Assembly (NCBI GenBank): GCA_917880885.1
Contig: OU862916.1
Coordinates: 51,434,831 to 51,498,830 of the forward strand
Direction of reading: 5' to 3'
From: Limnephilus marmoratus
Taxonomy: Eukaryota; Arthropoda; Insecta; Trichoptera; Limnephilidae
DNA length: 64,000 nucleotides
The position numbers and the translations under genes were made by a program. Of this stretch, positions 44,606-54,345 are shown piece by piece (the stretch's first letter is position 1; every line of letters starts with the position of its first letter). The notes under the pieces are model-generated. The model did not search any database and was not told where the DNA came from. It saw nothing but the letters and a program-made list of their open reading frames with translations.

Positions 44606-45305
44606 TGTTACGTTACGGAATTGTTTCCCGTGCGAGCTAATAGCGAATTGACCCCTTGCACAGGCCCTCCGCCCCCTCTCCCCGCACCGCGCGGCACCCG
44701 TGCCAAGCGCCGAGCGGCTCCCCGCTTCCATTCCTTCGCCGGCCTTCGGCAGAATAACTGTGTTCCCCGTGATTCGCGCTAGGCGCTCTCCGTAAACGCT
44801 CACGATGTTTTACTTTAATTGTGTATTGTGCTTAAAGAGGTTTACGCCTACCCAGAATCCTGTCTGCCGACCGCCTATCTCCCGCTTGTGAGTACCAATG
44901 AACCTTGCTACCCCTCTGTGTGCTAAGAACTGACATTTAAATTCACTAAACACGTGTAGAGAGAGTTGAGAGAAGCTCCCCCCGTTATGATAGAATTAAT
45001 TAGAGATAGCCAAATACTCATGTGTGTAGTGCCGATGCTGGCCTTTTGTAGAACCCTGTTCACCTTTAATTGAATAAAACCCTTTTTCGTGCATAACAAC
45101 TGTGTTCTGATTGAGGAAGGAGACCTGGAGATTTTGAGGAAAGGAAGGGGAATAGGAATTAACAAGCGAACCACAGACACTCGCCCTGGGTTTAAGAGGG
45201 ACCTTGCTCGCGCCGGCTGTGCAGAGCTAGCCGCCGGCTTGTTTATTGCATGTCCTTTCCAGGTTTTGGGTTTAGCGTTGGCCGCAAGTAGCGCCAATGC
45301 TAGCA
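44606..45305 (+). repeat. right LTR, 700 bp
   Basis: Same sequence as the left LTR except for a few positions around 44995-45015. Preceded by the purine tract at 44593-44605 and followed by GTGG. Confidence 0.88.
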
Positions 45306-45923
45306 GTGGTTTGATATAAAACTGCATGGGTCGTGCAAAAAGGTGCAAGGCGTGTTTTTAGCATGATTAAATATTCGCGCTATCTTCCGGATGAATTAAA
45401 AGCAATAACTAATCCGGCGATGCAGCGAAACGCTTACTTAACTCATCCTGAAAATTTACCCTTGTCAATGATAACCGATGAATCACCTACCGTCTAAGAA
45501 CTTGGAATAAGGCATTTATTGAAAGCCAGAGAGTTATCCGGACTGAAAACTGAACATTTAAAGTACCCACATTGAATTTTGATGCACAATCCTACTTTGA
45601 TGTAATATTTTGGCAAGATACGCCAATCACGTTTCCTCCCACTGTGGAAGACGTAACGGAAGAAGAATTAGAAGAACTAAACCTAACTTCAGAAGTCAGC
45701 TCCATTTTCATCAACTTTGACAGGTTACTACAGATTACAGGTCACTCTTACACAATCTGTAGAATCTGTAGAACAATCTGTAGAACGTTGTGAATAGGTT
45801 GTGACTGAAATATCGTCGAAAGTGTGTGGCAAGAAAAACAGGGAAGGCTTTATAACTACAACAATAAACTCCAGGAAAAATATGCCAAAAAATGTAAAAA
45901 ACGTGATTTTCAACGGGAATAAT
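45306..45923 (+). pseudogene. uncharacterised transposase-like protein, 3' part
   Basis: Resumes the protein split at 37755. It reads FDIKLHGSCKKVQG, MQRNAYLTHPENLPLSMITD, LLKARELSGLKTEHLKVPTL, FDAQSYFDVIFW, then a TQSVE...QSVERC block and GKKNREGFI. In hAT-type transposases the last catalytic Glu sits in a similar VExE context, so QSVERC is a candidate third acid; inference only. A short caatctgtagaa triplication disrupts that block and stops are present. Confidence 0.6.
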
Positions 45924-46256
45924 TGATCACATTTGATTTTTCATGATTAATGTAATAATTATGATTGTAATTTTTAATGTTGTGACTGCTTTAATAGTAA
46001 TTAAATTGATATCGAGAATTTTGTAATTGTAACTCTTTCATTTCCTTACTACTTGGGAATAATTCACAAAAATATATTTTTTAATCATTTTTCGAAAGCT
46101 TCGGGGAACCTCGAAACGATAATATAATTTTTTTATTTTTATTTTTTATTAACACCAAATACCTAAGACAACTTTTTATCACTAGCGCTCAAGGAAATAA
46201 GACAAAAAAAAATTCGCCATACAGTTGCGGCCCACATTACGCTACAGTGATAGCGC

Positions 46257-46880
46257 GGGGGCGGGAAGGACCGAGAAGCGGTGTGCTAGACGGCCGCGAC
46301 GTGATTTCGGACGCTTGACGCAGACACACATTAGGTGGGTGGTTTGGTATATTTATGCACATTAAGACAGGTCACACTTAAGGCAGGTCCAGAGCTCAAA
46401 CATTTGTTGCGATTTGCCGTGAAAGTCCATCAAACATCACACAAACATTTTTTGTTTTCGTCTCCTCCGTTTGTTAAAACACTAAACACGGTTGACAGAT
46501 TGGTGCGAAGTTCGCGCAACCACACAAAATTTGGCTTTAATTATGGTCTGAAATAATTGTTGGCGTTTACATCAAGTTGAAATGCGTTCTGATGAAAAAG
46601 AGATGCATCAGGGAGAAAATACAGATATTTATTTAACAAGAAATATTTCCGACTAATATCGATTATTGCACGACCTAATGTTACTATTAAGAATTTAGAG
46701 TGCGTAGATATTTACGTCAAAAACAGAATAATTATTTACGCACCAGATTTAAATGTCCGGGTTAAATTTTTCCCACAGGAACAACTAAACTCTTTCACAC
46801 ACTTCCCCAAATGATCATCTAGTCAACCCACGCTATGCAATTGCACTATATAAGTATTAACTTCCTATATTGTATCTTAA
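46257..46880. other. no gene recognised; possible LINE 5' region
   Basis: Sequence between the TIR element end and the LINE endonuclease start at 46881. It may contain the 5' untranslated region of that LINE, but nothing proves it. Confidence 0.35.
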
Positions 46881-47663
46881 ATGGAATCTTTAGAGTTGTA
46901 CTATCAAAACACAAGAGGTCTCAGAACTAAAACTAATTCTTTTCTTCAAAATGTACTATTAAACAACTATGACATTATTTGTCTCAGTGAAACATGGCTT
47001 AACAATTCAATCTTTAATGAGGAACTTTTCGATCCAAGATACCAGGTTTACAGACGAGATAGAGATTACCATAACCTCAATCAGAATCGCGGTGGTGGAG
47101 TTTTAATTGCAGTAAAAAATAAATTTATTTCTGATCAAAAAATAGAATGGAGCTCTGAGGCGGAAGACATATGGGTAACGCTTTCACTTCCTGGTAAAAA
47201 AATTCACATATGCACTTCGTATATTGCACCTGATAGTAAGCACCTCATAAATATTACGTCTCACATAAACAAAACTTCACAAATTATGACAGATAACAAT
47301 AATGATAGTTTCATTTTGGTTGGGGATTACAATTTACCCCACTTACATTGGCTACCAATTAATGAAAACTGTGATTATATGTGTAGTGAACCGATCAATT
47401 CATCAAACCCCGCCCATTTGAACTTTATAGAATTTTTGTCATTTAATAATCTGAAACAATATAACTCTCAGAGTAATAGTATAAATAATCGCATTCTTGA
47501 CTTAGCTGTGAGCAACATACTACTGAAAACTACGCCTAATAATACCTCATTAGTACCAGAGGATGTTTATCATAAAATACTGCTAATTTCAATTCCTATT
47601 AAAAAAATAAATAAAAACCTGAAAACTAACGCAAATCAAATATTTCTTTTTTTGTTCATATGA
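46881..47663 (+). CDS. LINE ORF2 endonuclease domain (family D), interrupted
   Basis: Starts at an ATG with MESLELYYQNTRGLRTKTNS, the usual N-terminus of jockey-like ORF2. Further motifs: IICLSETWLNNSI (catalytic Glu), NRGGGVLIAVK, LVGDYNLPHLHW (GD-N) and a C-terminal VYHKILLISI where SDHxP is expected, so the His-Pro is altered. The frame runs into the Penelope insertion at 47648, and ORF2 resumes at 51793. Apart from the insert this is one of the better LINE copies here. Confidence 0.85.
   Translation: MESLELYYQNTRGLRTKTNSFLQNVLLNNYDIICLSETWLNNSIFNEELFDPRYQVYRRDRDYHNLNQNRGGGVLIAVKNKFISDQKIEWSSEAEDIWVTLSLPGKKIHICTSYIAPDSKHLINITSHINKTSQIMTDNNNDSFILVGDYNLPHLHWLPINENCDYMCSEPINSSNPAHLNFIEFLSFNNLKQYNSQSNSINNRILDLAVSNILLKTTPNNTSLVPEDVYHKILLISIPIKKINKNLKTNANQIFLFLFI
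47636..47647. repeat. 12-bp target duplication, first of three
   Basis: tcaaatatttct occurs here, at 51152-51163 and at 51781-51792, bounding first the Penelope pair and then the tRNA-bearing element. Confidence 0.8.
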
Positions 47664-47737
47664 AGCGGATACTTTGTGATGCGACATTATTAATTTAAAA
47701 TAAAACAATAACTTTGTAAACACCACTTTTATTTTAT

Positions 47738-47790
47738 ATACTTTATGCCGACCGGGTTTCGCTACAACCGTAGCTTCATCAGGGCAGTAT
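47738..47790 (-). ncRNA. hammerhead ribozyme in Penelope 3' end
   Basis: Exact reverse-complement twin of 51054-51106: ATAC and TGCC (stem I), CTGATGA, one A, GCTAC/GTAGC stem II with GGTT loop, GAAA, ACCCGGT, C at the cleavage site, GGCA and GTAT (stem I). Confidence 0.85.
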
Positions 47791-47847
47791 AATTCTCTAC
47801 TAACATTAGGTTACATGTGTGTTATAATATATAATGGGCTGGACTCG

Positions 47848-50156
47848 TCAAGTATAGGGGGAGGAAGAAGACATAGATGGAGAAATGGGAAGGGAACGGA
47901 CGTGTTCTTTATCAATAGGGAACAATCTTAGTATGGGACTTTTATTTAAATTTAGTTGATTATTAATTACGTTACTATTAGTGTTTATGGCTTTCCTAAG
48001 TTCAAGTGCCTTTAAATTATCCAACCTTACACCGATATTGTTTTTATGAATCAGTTTGGCGCCGGCTGTTTTGTCAAATTTATGATTTTTTTCGATCAAG
48101 TGGTTTGCGAATTCTGAGAATCCAGAGCTGTGTAGACATCTGAGATGTTCTTTGACACGGGTGTTTATGTTGCGCGCTGTTTTACCAATATAAAAAACTG
48201 AGCAGTCACTACATTGAAGCGAATAAATTCCCGAGTGAGATAAGCTATCATCCTTATCCTTACCGTTCATTAAAAGTTTGCCTAGATTATTATTAGTGTA
48301 AAATGCTGGTTTGATTTCTGATGTGAGATTTTTAACACTTTGAGAGAAATTATTGATATACAGGATTCTACGCCATTGATACGGTTGATTATTATTACTT
48401 GGTATATTATTATTATGAGGTGGACTGTTGTATAAAAATTTACTTGTGGATAATTTCTTTAATTTTTTATTTAGAATGTTGTCGACTATGTTTGGGTTGT
48501 AACCGTTATTTATTGCTATTTGTTTGATCGTAGATAGTTCTATTGCAAAGTTGGTATTTGATAAAGGGACTGTAACTAATCTATGTGCCGTGGAATGAAA
48601 CGCTGAATGTTTATGGGAGTTGGGATGGTTAGAGGAATTGTGAATCGTTATATCGGTGAACGTCGGTTTGCGGTAGATTTTATATTCAATTTTATTATTT
48701 ATTATCGATAACGTTAGATCTAAAAAGTTTAAGGTAGAATTGGTTCCTATTTCTATGGTGAATTTAATTTGTTTATGGAAGGATTTTATTAGCAGCAGGA
48801 AGGAGTTGAGTTGTCTCTTGGTTCCTAACCAAACACAGAAAACATCGTCAACATATCTCTTCCATAATAATAAGTTTTGTAATAATGGTGATTTACTATT
48901 AAAAATATTATTCTCTAAATTGTCCATGAATATATCAGCGATGAGAGGCGATGTCGCTGCCCCCATGGCCAGGCCTTTTTGTTGTCGATAAAAACGTTCA
49001 TTGTATTGGAAATAGTTTTGGTTAAGACATATATTAAACAGGTGAGATAAATCCTTAGAGAAATTATTTGGTAACTTTGAATTTTGTAGCAATTTAGATA
49101 ATATATTTTTGCTTTCGGCTACGGGAATATTTGGAAACAGGTTAACAACATCGAAGGAGACTAATTTTGCACCATTGGGGATATGTAAGTTTTCAAGTTC
49201 ATCAATCAAGTCAAAGGAATTTCTAATGGTGTATTTTGGAGCAAAAACTTTTGAGTAATTGAATACATTAGTTATAAATGAAGCTATTTTGAAATTTGGG
49301 GAATTGCAACTTGATACGACTGGTCTTATAGGTATGCCCGGTTTATGGAGTTTTAAGAAACCATATAATTTAGAGGCTTTTGGATTTTTTGTAAAAAATT
49401 TTACTTGTTGATATGAGTTGTCTTGAAAGATTGGGGATTTACATGATCTTAGAGCACTTTTTATATTTTCTTGGAATTTCGTGGTGGGGTCCTTAGGTAG
49501 AATGTCAAATTTGTCCGTATTAATAAATTCTTGCACTTTAGAGTTATAATCACTTTTATTTAATATAATGACAGTATTGCCTTTGTCTGCCTTAGTTAGT
49601 ATTAGTTGTTCATTTTTTAATTTTTTACGAATGTTGATCATAGTGGAAGTTTCACGGTTAGAACTAGCTTTAAGATTAGGAACTAGCTTTTTTATTGTTT
49701 CTGCACTTTTATATAGGGGTGGTCCAGGTTTATTATATAACGCAGTTTCAATGTCCACGGCAACGTTTTCTACTGCACTAATTATGTTATTTTTACTATA
49801 TTCTAAATTATATTTGAGGCCTTTATATAACAGGGTTAACTCGTCTGGTTGGAATTGAACCGATGAGAGGTTCTGGACTCGATCAAAGAACTGATGGGTG
49901 TATTTCACTGTTTCATTGTTATTTGTATGTTGAGTAAGATTCAGGTTTTTCAGTTTTTTGTTCATAATTTCACGTTTCTTGTAGGCTTTAATAGAGGCGA
50001 AGGTTCTAGCTTTGTCGTCAAACAAATCCCATTCAACCGGATGCAATTTTTTCACCAATTCTATGTGTAAAACTTTAAGTGTTAATTTGATATTATTTCG
50101 CTTTTTATATGCACTTTTAAGATCTTCTTTTAACCATGCAAGTTTTGCTTGAAATA
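47848..50156 (-). CDS. Penelope-like reverse transcriptase with GIY-YIG endonuclease
   Basis: The frame is open from the junction near 50156 to the stop at 47848, about 769 residues; no ATG is needed because the 5' end is cut at the junction. Order: helical N-terminal part; finger motif KLHKPGIPIRPVVSS; LVSFDVVNLFPNIP; QKGLAMGAATSPLIAD; catalytic RYVDDVF; NFLDLTL; linker; then SGIYSLQCSDCSVFYIGKTA with RNINTRVKEHLRCL (GIY-YIG with CxxC). Penelope RTs are telomerase-related and use the GIY-YIG nuclease for target nicking. All catalytic residues look intact, so the protein might still be active. It may mobilise the short hammerhead insertions elsewhere in the window; this is inference. Confidence 0.9.
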
Positions 50157-50996
50157 ATTCACAATTACTCTAACCATCCCAACTCCCATAAATATTCAGC
50201 GTTTCATTCCATGACACATAGATTAGTTACAGTCCCTTTATCAAATACCAACTTTGCAATAGAACTATCTACGATCAAACAAATAGCAATAAATAACGGT
50301 TACAACCCAAACATAGTCGACAACATTCTAAATAAAAAATTAAAGAAATTATCCACAAGTAAATTTTTATACAACAGTCCACCTCATAATAATAATATAC
50401 CAAGTAATAATAATCAACCGTATCAATGGCGTAGAATCCTGTATATCAATAATTTCTCTCAAAAAAGTGTTAAAAATCTCACATCAGAAATCAAACCAGC
50501 ATTTTACACTAATAATAATCTAGGCAAACTTTTAATGAACGGTAAGGATAAGGATGATAGCTTATCTCACTCGGGAATTTATTCGCTTCAATGTAGTGAC
50601 TGCTCAGTTTTTTATATTGGTAAAACAGCGCGCAACATAAACACCCGTGTCAAAGAACATCTCAGATGTCTACACAGCTCTGGATTCTCAGAATTCACAA
50701 ACCACTTGATCGAAAAAGATCATAAATTTGACAAAACATCCGGCGCCAAACTGATTCATAAAAACAATATCGGTGTAAGGTTGGATAATTTAGAGGCACT
50801 TGAACTTAGGAAAGCCATAAACACTAATAGTAAGGTATTTATTTTAAACACTAATAGTAAGGTATGTAATAGTAAGGTAGATAATCAACTAAATTTAAAT
50901 AAAAGTCCCATACTAAGATTGTTCCCTATTGATAAAGAACACGTCCGTTCCCTTTCCATTTCTCCATCTATGTCTTCTTCCTCCCCCTACACTTGA
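50157..50996 (+). CDS. Penelope-like protein C-terminal part with GIY-YIG domain
   Basis: Second copy, beginning at HNYSNHPNSHKYSAFHS, matching residues about 490 onward of the long copy. The GIY-YIG domain SGIYSLQCSDCSVFYIGKTA is intact. Near the end a short aacactaatagtaaggta unit is triplicated, adding about 14 residues. RT is absent. Confidence 0.88.
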   Translation: MHNYSNHPNSHKYSAFHSMTHRLVTVPLSNTNFAIELSTIKQIAINNGYNPNIVDNILNKKLKKLSTSKFLYNSPPHNNNIPSNNNQPYQWRRILYINNFSQKSVKNLTSEIKPAFYTNNNLGKLLMNGKDKDDSLSHSGIYSLQCSDCSVFYIGKTARNINTRVKEHLRCLHSSGFSEFTNHLIEKDHKFDKTSGAKLIHKNNIGVRLDNLEALELRKAINTNSKVFILNTNSKVCNSKVDNQLNLNKSPILRLFPIDKEHVRSLSISPSMSSSSPYT

Positions 50997-51053
50997 CGAG
51001 TCCAGCCCATTATATATTATAACACACATGTAACCTAATGTTAGTAGAGAATT

Positions 51054-51106
51054 ATACTGCCCTGATGAAGCTACGGTTGTAGCGAAACCCGGTCGGCATA
51101 AAGTAT
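51054..51106 (+). ncRNA. hammerhead ribozyme in Penelope 3' end
   Basis: CTGATGA at 51062-51068, A at 51069, stem II GCTAC/GTAGC (51070-51074, 51079-51083) with loop GGTT, GAAA at 51084-51087, CCCGGTC to the cleavage site after 51094. Stem I pairs TGCC (51058-51061) with GGCA (51095-51098) and, across an internal loop, ATAC with GTAT. This is the best-formed hammerhead in the window. Confidence 0.85.
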
Positions 51107-51163
51107 ATAAAATAAAAGTGGTGTTTACAAAGTTATTGTTTTATTTTAAATTCAAATATTTCT

Positions 51164-51780
51164 TTATTATTAATTTTTTAAACTTTATGAGTAAAATCTC
51201 AAATTATAATATTTAATTAAATGAAGACAATATTAGCGAAACTCAATCGAAATCTGGAGACAGAAAAATCAGAAAAGATATTGGCTCCGCTGGGACTCGA
51301 ACCCAGAATCCTTTTCTTACATGGAAACAGCTCTACCGATTAAGCTACGGAGCCCATATTAATTCGGTCACTTTTAACTGTATCATACTTCGACTAAGCA
51401 CTACCAACATTATCTTCACTTACTTAACGCACATATTATTGGCTGCTATCTTTATATATGATTACAAGATTCAACTCGAACTAAATGCAATCTAGATAGT
51501 GTCTGGATAAATTTTTTATCCATTTTATTTGTAATACGCGACATCTATTGACTTTTTCTGCAAGTCTAGGATGAATATTTATTATTAATTTTTTAAACTT
51601 TATGAGTAAAATCTCAAATTATAATATTTAATTAAATGAAGACAATATTAGCGAAACTCAATCGAAATCTGGAGAAAAGGGTTCTGGGTTCGAGTCCCAG
51701 CGGAGCCAATATCTTTTCTGATTTTTCTGTCTCCAGATTTCGATTGAGTTTCGCTAATATTGTCTTCATTTAATTAAATA
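51164..51780. mobile_element. tRNA-bearing element with inverted and direct internal repeats
   Basis: 617 bp between the second and third tcaaatatttct. The block 51210-51282 (atttaattaaatgaagacaa ... agaaaagatatt) recurs inverted at 51708-51780. The segment starting 51164 also recurs directly at about 51579-51674. A full tRNA-like gene (51283-51354, minus) sits next to the left arm, and its 3' half (51674-51707, plus) next to the right arm. Non-coding. It may be a foldback element or a tRNA-derived SINE inserted twice in opposite directions. Confidence 0.65.
51283..51354 (-). tRNA. tRNA-Thr(TGT)-like gene or pseudogene
   Basis: On the minus strand 72 bases fold as a tRNA: acceptor GGCTCCG/CGGAGCC (7 of 7), D stem GCTT/GAGC, T stem CTGGG/CCCAG, A box TAGCTTAATCGGTAGAG, B box GGTTCGAGTCC. 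The anticodon loop is CATGTAA, giving TGT (Thr) at 34-36, but position 33 is A where U is nearly universal, and the 27-43 pair is G-A. No CCA and no T-run terminator follows directly. Embedded in a repeat, it is more likely a tRNA-derived sequence than a working gene. Confidence 0.55.
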
Positions 51781-51792
51781 TCAAATATTTCT

Positions 51793-53140
51793 GTACAGAA
51801 AAGCAGATTATTCAATAATAAACACAAAATTAAATGAAATTGATTGGGATCATAAACTTATCCATCTGAATACTTAACCCGCAACTGACGTCTTCTACGA
51901 TATATTGAACAATATTAAAATAAATTATGTACCAACTAAACCGGCTAAAAACTGTAATTATCCACCATGGTATACGTCATCTCTCATAAAAATAATTAAA
52001 GAAAAAAATAAATATCATAAAAATTTTAAAAAATTTCAAAATCCACGTGACTACCAAACGTTTTCACTCTTCAGATCTAGACAAAAACGAATTGCACAAC
52101 AACTCTACATTAATTATATACATACTGCTGAAAGTAGTATGAATGGCAATCCTAAACTTTTTTGGAATCATTTCAATAACATGAAAAAAACACAATCGTC
52201 TCTTCCAAGGACGATGCACTTAGATGACAAAAAAGCAGATAATGGCCAAGACATATGCAATATTTTCATGAAATATTTCCAATCAGTTTACATAAATGAT
52301 AATAACCTACCAACATTAGATATACCAGAAAATACAAATAATATAAATATCACCACGGTCAAATTCTCACGAGAAATAGTCTTAAAAGAAATAAAAGCTC
52401 TTGACATAAACACAAGCGCGAGGTGTGATGACATTCCCTCATACTTTATAGTTAACTGTGCGGAAACACTTGCAAAACCTCTCTGCATTATATATAATAA
52501 ATCAATGAACGAAGGCACGGTACCTGAAATATGGAAAAGAGCCTACGTAACACCAATCCACAAAAATGGTGAAAAAAATAATGTTAAAAACTATCGGCCG
52601 ATTTCAAAACTAACAATATTCAGTAAGTTAATGGAAAAAATTGTTTACAAATTTTTAAGTACACAACTGAATCACATCATTACAACAAAGCAACATGGTT
52701 TTACAAAAGGCAGAAATGTGGAAAGTAACCTCGTTCTTCTTACTGAATTCATTGTCGATCACATGGACAACCGCACTCAAGTAGATATCATATATACAGA
52801 CTTTGCCAAAGCATTTGATAAAATTAATCAAAAACTATTACTCAGAAAACTTTGGTCATTAGGTATACGTGGTAATTTATTTCGTTGGGTTACATCTTAT
52901 ATACTCAAGAGATCACAGGCAGTAGCAATAAAGGGTTTCGAATCAGATTTCAGTGAAATTTCCTCTGGGATCCAACAGGGTTCTCATCTCGGACCATTGT
53001 TTTTCATTTTATATATCAATGATTTGGTCAATGTTGTAGCTATACAAACCAATAAAAAGTCTAAACGATTATGTCAATTTACAACATGATTTAAACAATA
53101 TATTTACCTATTGCCAACATAAGTCAATTATTTTAAAACT
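51793..53140 (+). pseudogene. LINE ORF2 reverse transcriptase (family D), continued
   Basis: Continues the ORF2 broken at 47648: YRKADYSIINTKLNEIDWDH, one stop, then an open frame 51905-53089 with NYPPWYTSSL, NNVKNYRPISKLTIFSKLMEK, YTDFAKAFDKINQKLLLRKL and GIQQGSHLGPLFFILYIND. Directly after, about 45 bp that in the related minus-strand copy (near 20075) encode the FADD motif are missing (junction gttgta/gctatacaaacc at 53037-53038), so the catalytic Asp pair is deleted. The frame is cut at about 53140 by another LINE. Confidence 0.85.
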
Positions 53141-53490
53141 CACTAATCGAGGCCTGAAGAACCAGTTCCTTCAGGCGATTAAAGCGAGGAAAGGCTTAAC
53201 CACGGCTGACATCGGGTTCGCTGGAACACCAAAAAATATCTACGTCAATGACAACCTCACTAAGGTAAATAAAAAATCTTTTTTTTCGGGCGAGAGTTCT
53301 GGCCAAAGAACGGGGGTTCCAATATGTGTGGCTAAAAAACTGTCAAATCTTCGCTCGACGCAACTCAACTTTCCCGCCAATTATCATATCCAAGGAGGAA
53401 GATCTGAACAAGATGGAGGTCCAGCGGAATTTCTCTCCTCTCCCTGGATCCGATGCTGGAGACCCTCGTCCCAGCCAACCGTAAAATCAG
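53140..53490 (+). pseudogene. LINE ORF1 C-terminal region
   Basis: Reads FLQAIKARKGLTTADIGF then KNIYVNDNLTKVNKK, and after a frameshift in a T run near 53283 RARVLAKERGFQYVWLKNC. This is the conserved C-terminal region (IYVNExLT...; ...FxYVWxxNG) of a widespread insect LINE ORF1 protein. It marks the 5'-truncated start of the LINE that continues at 54346. Confidence 0.65.
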
Positions 53491-53514
53491 CGAGACCTAA
53501 GCGAAAACTCTTCT

Positions 53515-54170
53515 CTCTTATTTTCTTTAGTTTCGTATATTTTTCATTTAAATATTTTTCATTCAAATATCTCTCTCTTAAAATTCTATATCTTAAAGAT
53601 TACTGTTTTAAAAGTTTCTCCTTTGAATATTTTTCCTTACAATATTTTCCTTTTGAATGTTTAACTTTTATATATTTTTCATTTAAATGTTTTCCTTTTA
53701 AATATTTTTATTTCAAATATTTTTCTTTTGGATATTATGGTTCTCTTAAAGTTTTTTTTAAAGATTACTGTTTAAAAATTAGATTTATTTACTGTTTAAA
53801 ATGTTTTTTCTTCAAATATTTTCTTTTTGGATGTTTAACTTCTAAATATTTTTCGCTTCAATGTTTTGATTTTAAATATTTTCCTTTTAAATATTTTTCT
53901 TTTAATTATTTTTCTCTTGGATATGTTTCTTTTGAATATTCTGCTTCAAATTATTTTTTTCCCATTTGTTCTCTGTACCTACTGTGCATCTCTCCCTCAA
54001 CCTTTCCTCACCTTCTACTCCCCCCTCTCATTACATATGTATTTTTCTTCTGAATATTTTGAATATTTCTCTTTCAAATATTTTTATTTTAGATATGTTT
54101 CTTTTGAATATTTTGCTTCAATTTCTTTTCCTCGAACTTTTCCTCTGCACCTACTACGTATCTCTCCCTT
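53515..54170 (+). repeat. T-rich low-complexity array (about 15-bp period)
   Basis: Irregular repeats of ttttccttttaaatat and variants between the ORF1 fragment and ORF2 of the same LINE. The period is near 15 bp, so frames stay open and give Phe/Tyr/Ser-rich hypothetical products, which I do not regard as real proteins. Confidence 0.75.
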
Positions 54171-54345
54171 CACCTTTCCGCACCTTCTATTCCCCCCTCT
54201 CCTTACAAATGTACGCACCTTAGTAACCACTTTAAAAAACGAGAGTATGAGTATTATAAACTATTTATACCCAAAAACAATTATGTATACAATTAGCTAT
54301 CTACGAGTATCTTACACTTAAATACAGATTTACACCACCCATAAA

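Larger units (their letters stand above)
37756..45305 (+). mobile_element. complete LTR retrotransposon lacking recognisable gag-pol
   Basis: 7.55 kb, with LTRs at 37756-38460 and 44606-45305, TG...CA ends, a primer-binding-site block just inside the left LTR, a purine tract (gcgaggggggaag) just before the right LTR and a 4-bp GTGG duplication. The 6.1-kb interior has no gag, protease, RT, RNase H or integrase motif in any frame. It contains a 98-bp tandem array, a 45-bp tandem array and short frames. This is the layout of a large non-autonomous element (LARD-like) that must use proteins from another element. The LTRs are nearly identical, so insertion was recent. Confidence 0.85.
35911..46256 (+). 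mobile_element. TIR element encoding an uncharacterised transposase-like protein
   Basis: Left end 35911-36010 (for example gtgtgggccgaattttttt, cgctagcaataaaaagttgt) matches the reverse complement of 46140-46256 (atgtgggccgc, gaattttttttt, cgctagtgataaaaagttgt) over about 100 bp at roughly 75%. Between them lies one decayed protein gene split by a 7.55-kb LTR element; without it the TIR element would be about 2.8 kb. No target duplication could be fixed. The ends and the single gene suggest a cut-and-paste DNA transposon. Confidence 0.6.
47648..51151 (-). mobile_element. Penelope-like element, head-to-head pair of copies
   Basis: A long minus-strand copy (47648-50156) and a 5'-truncated plus-strand copy (50157-51151) meet at their 5' ends, with both 3' ends, each carrying a hammerhead, facing outward. 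Flanked by tcaaatatttct. Inverted partial copies are a known arrangement of Penelope-like elements. The two copies are nearly identical in the shared part, so they arose together or recently. Confidence 0.85.

Noticed and set aside
44447..44803. 118-residue minus-strand frame across the right LTR, also at 37717
   Set aside because: Repeated only because the LTR is repeated; its composition reflects the GC-rich LTR segment.
53328..54321. Long Phe/Tyr-rich frames resembling membrane proteins
   Set aside because: They come from a T-rich 15-bp-period low-complexity tract between LINE ORF1 and ORF2.
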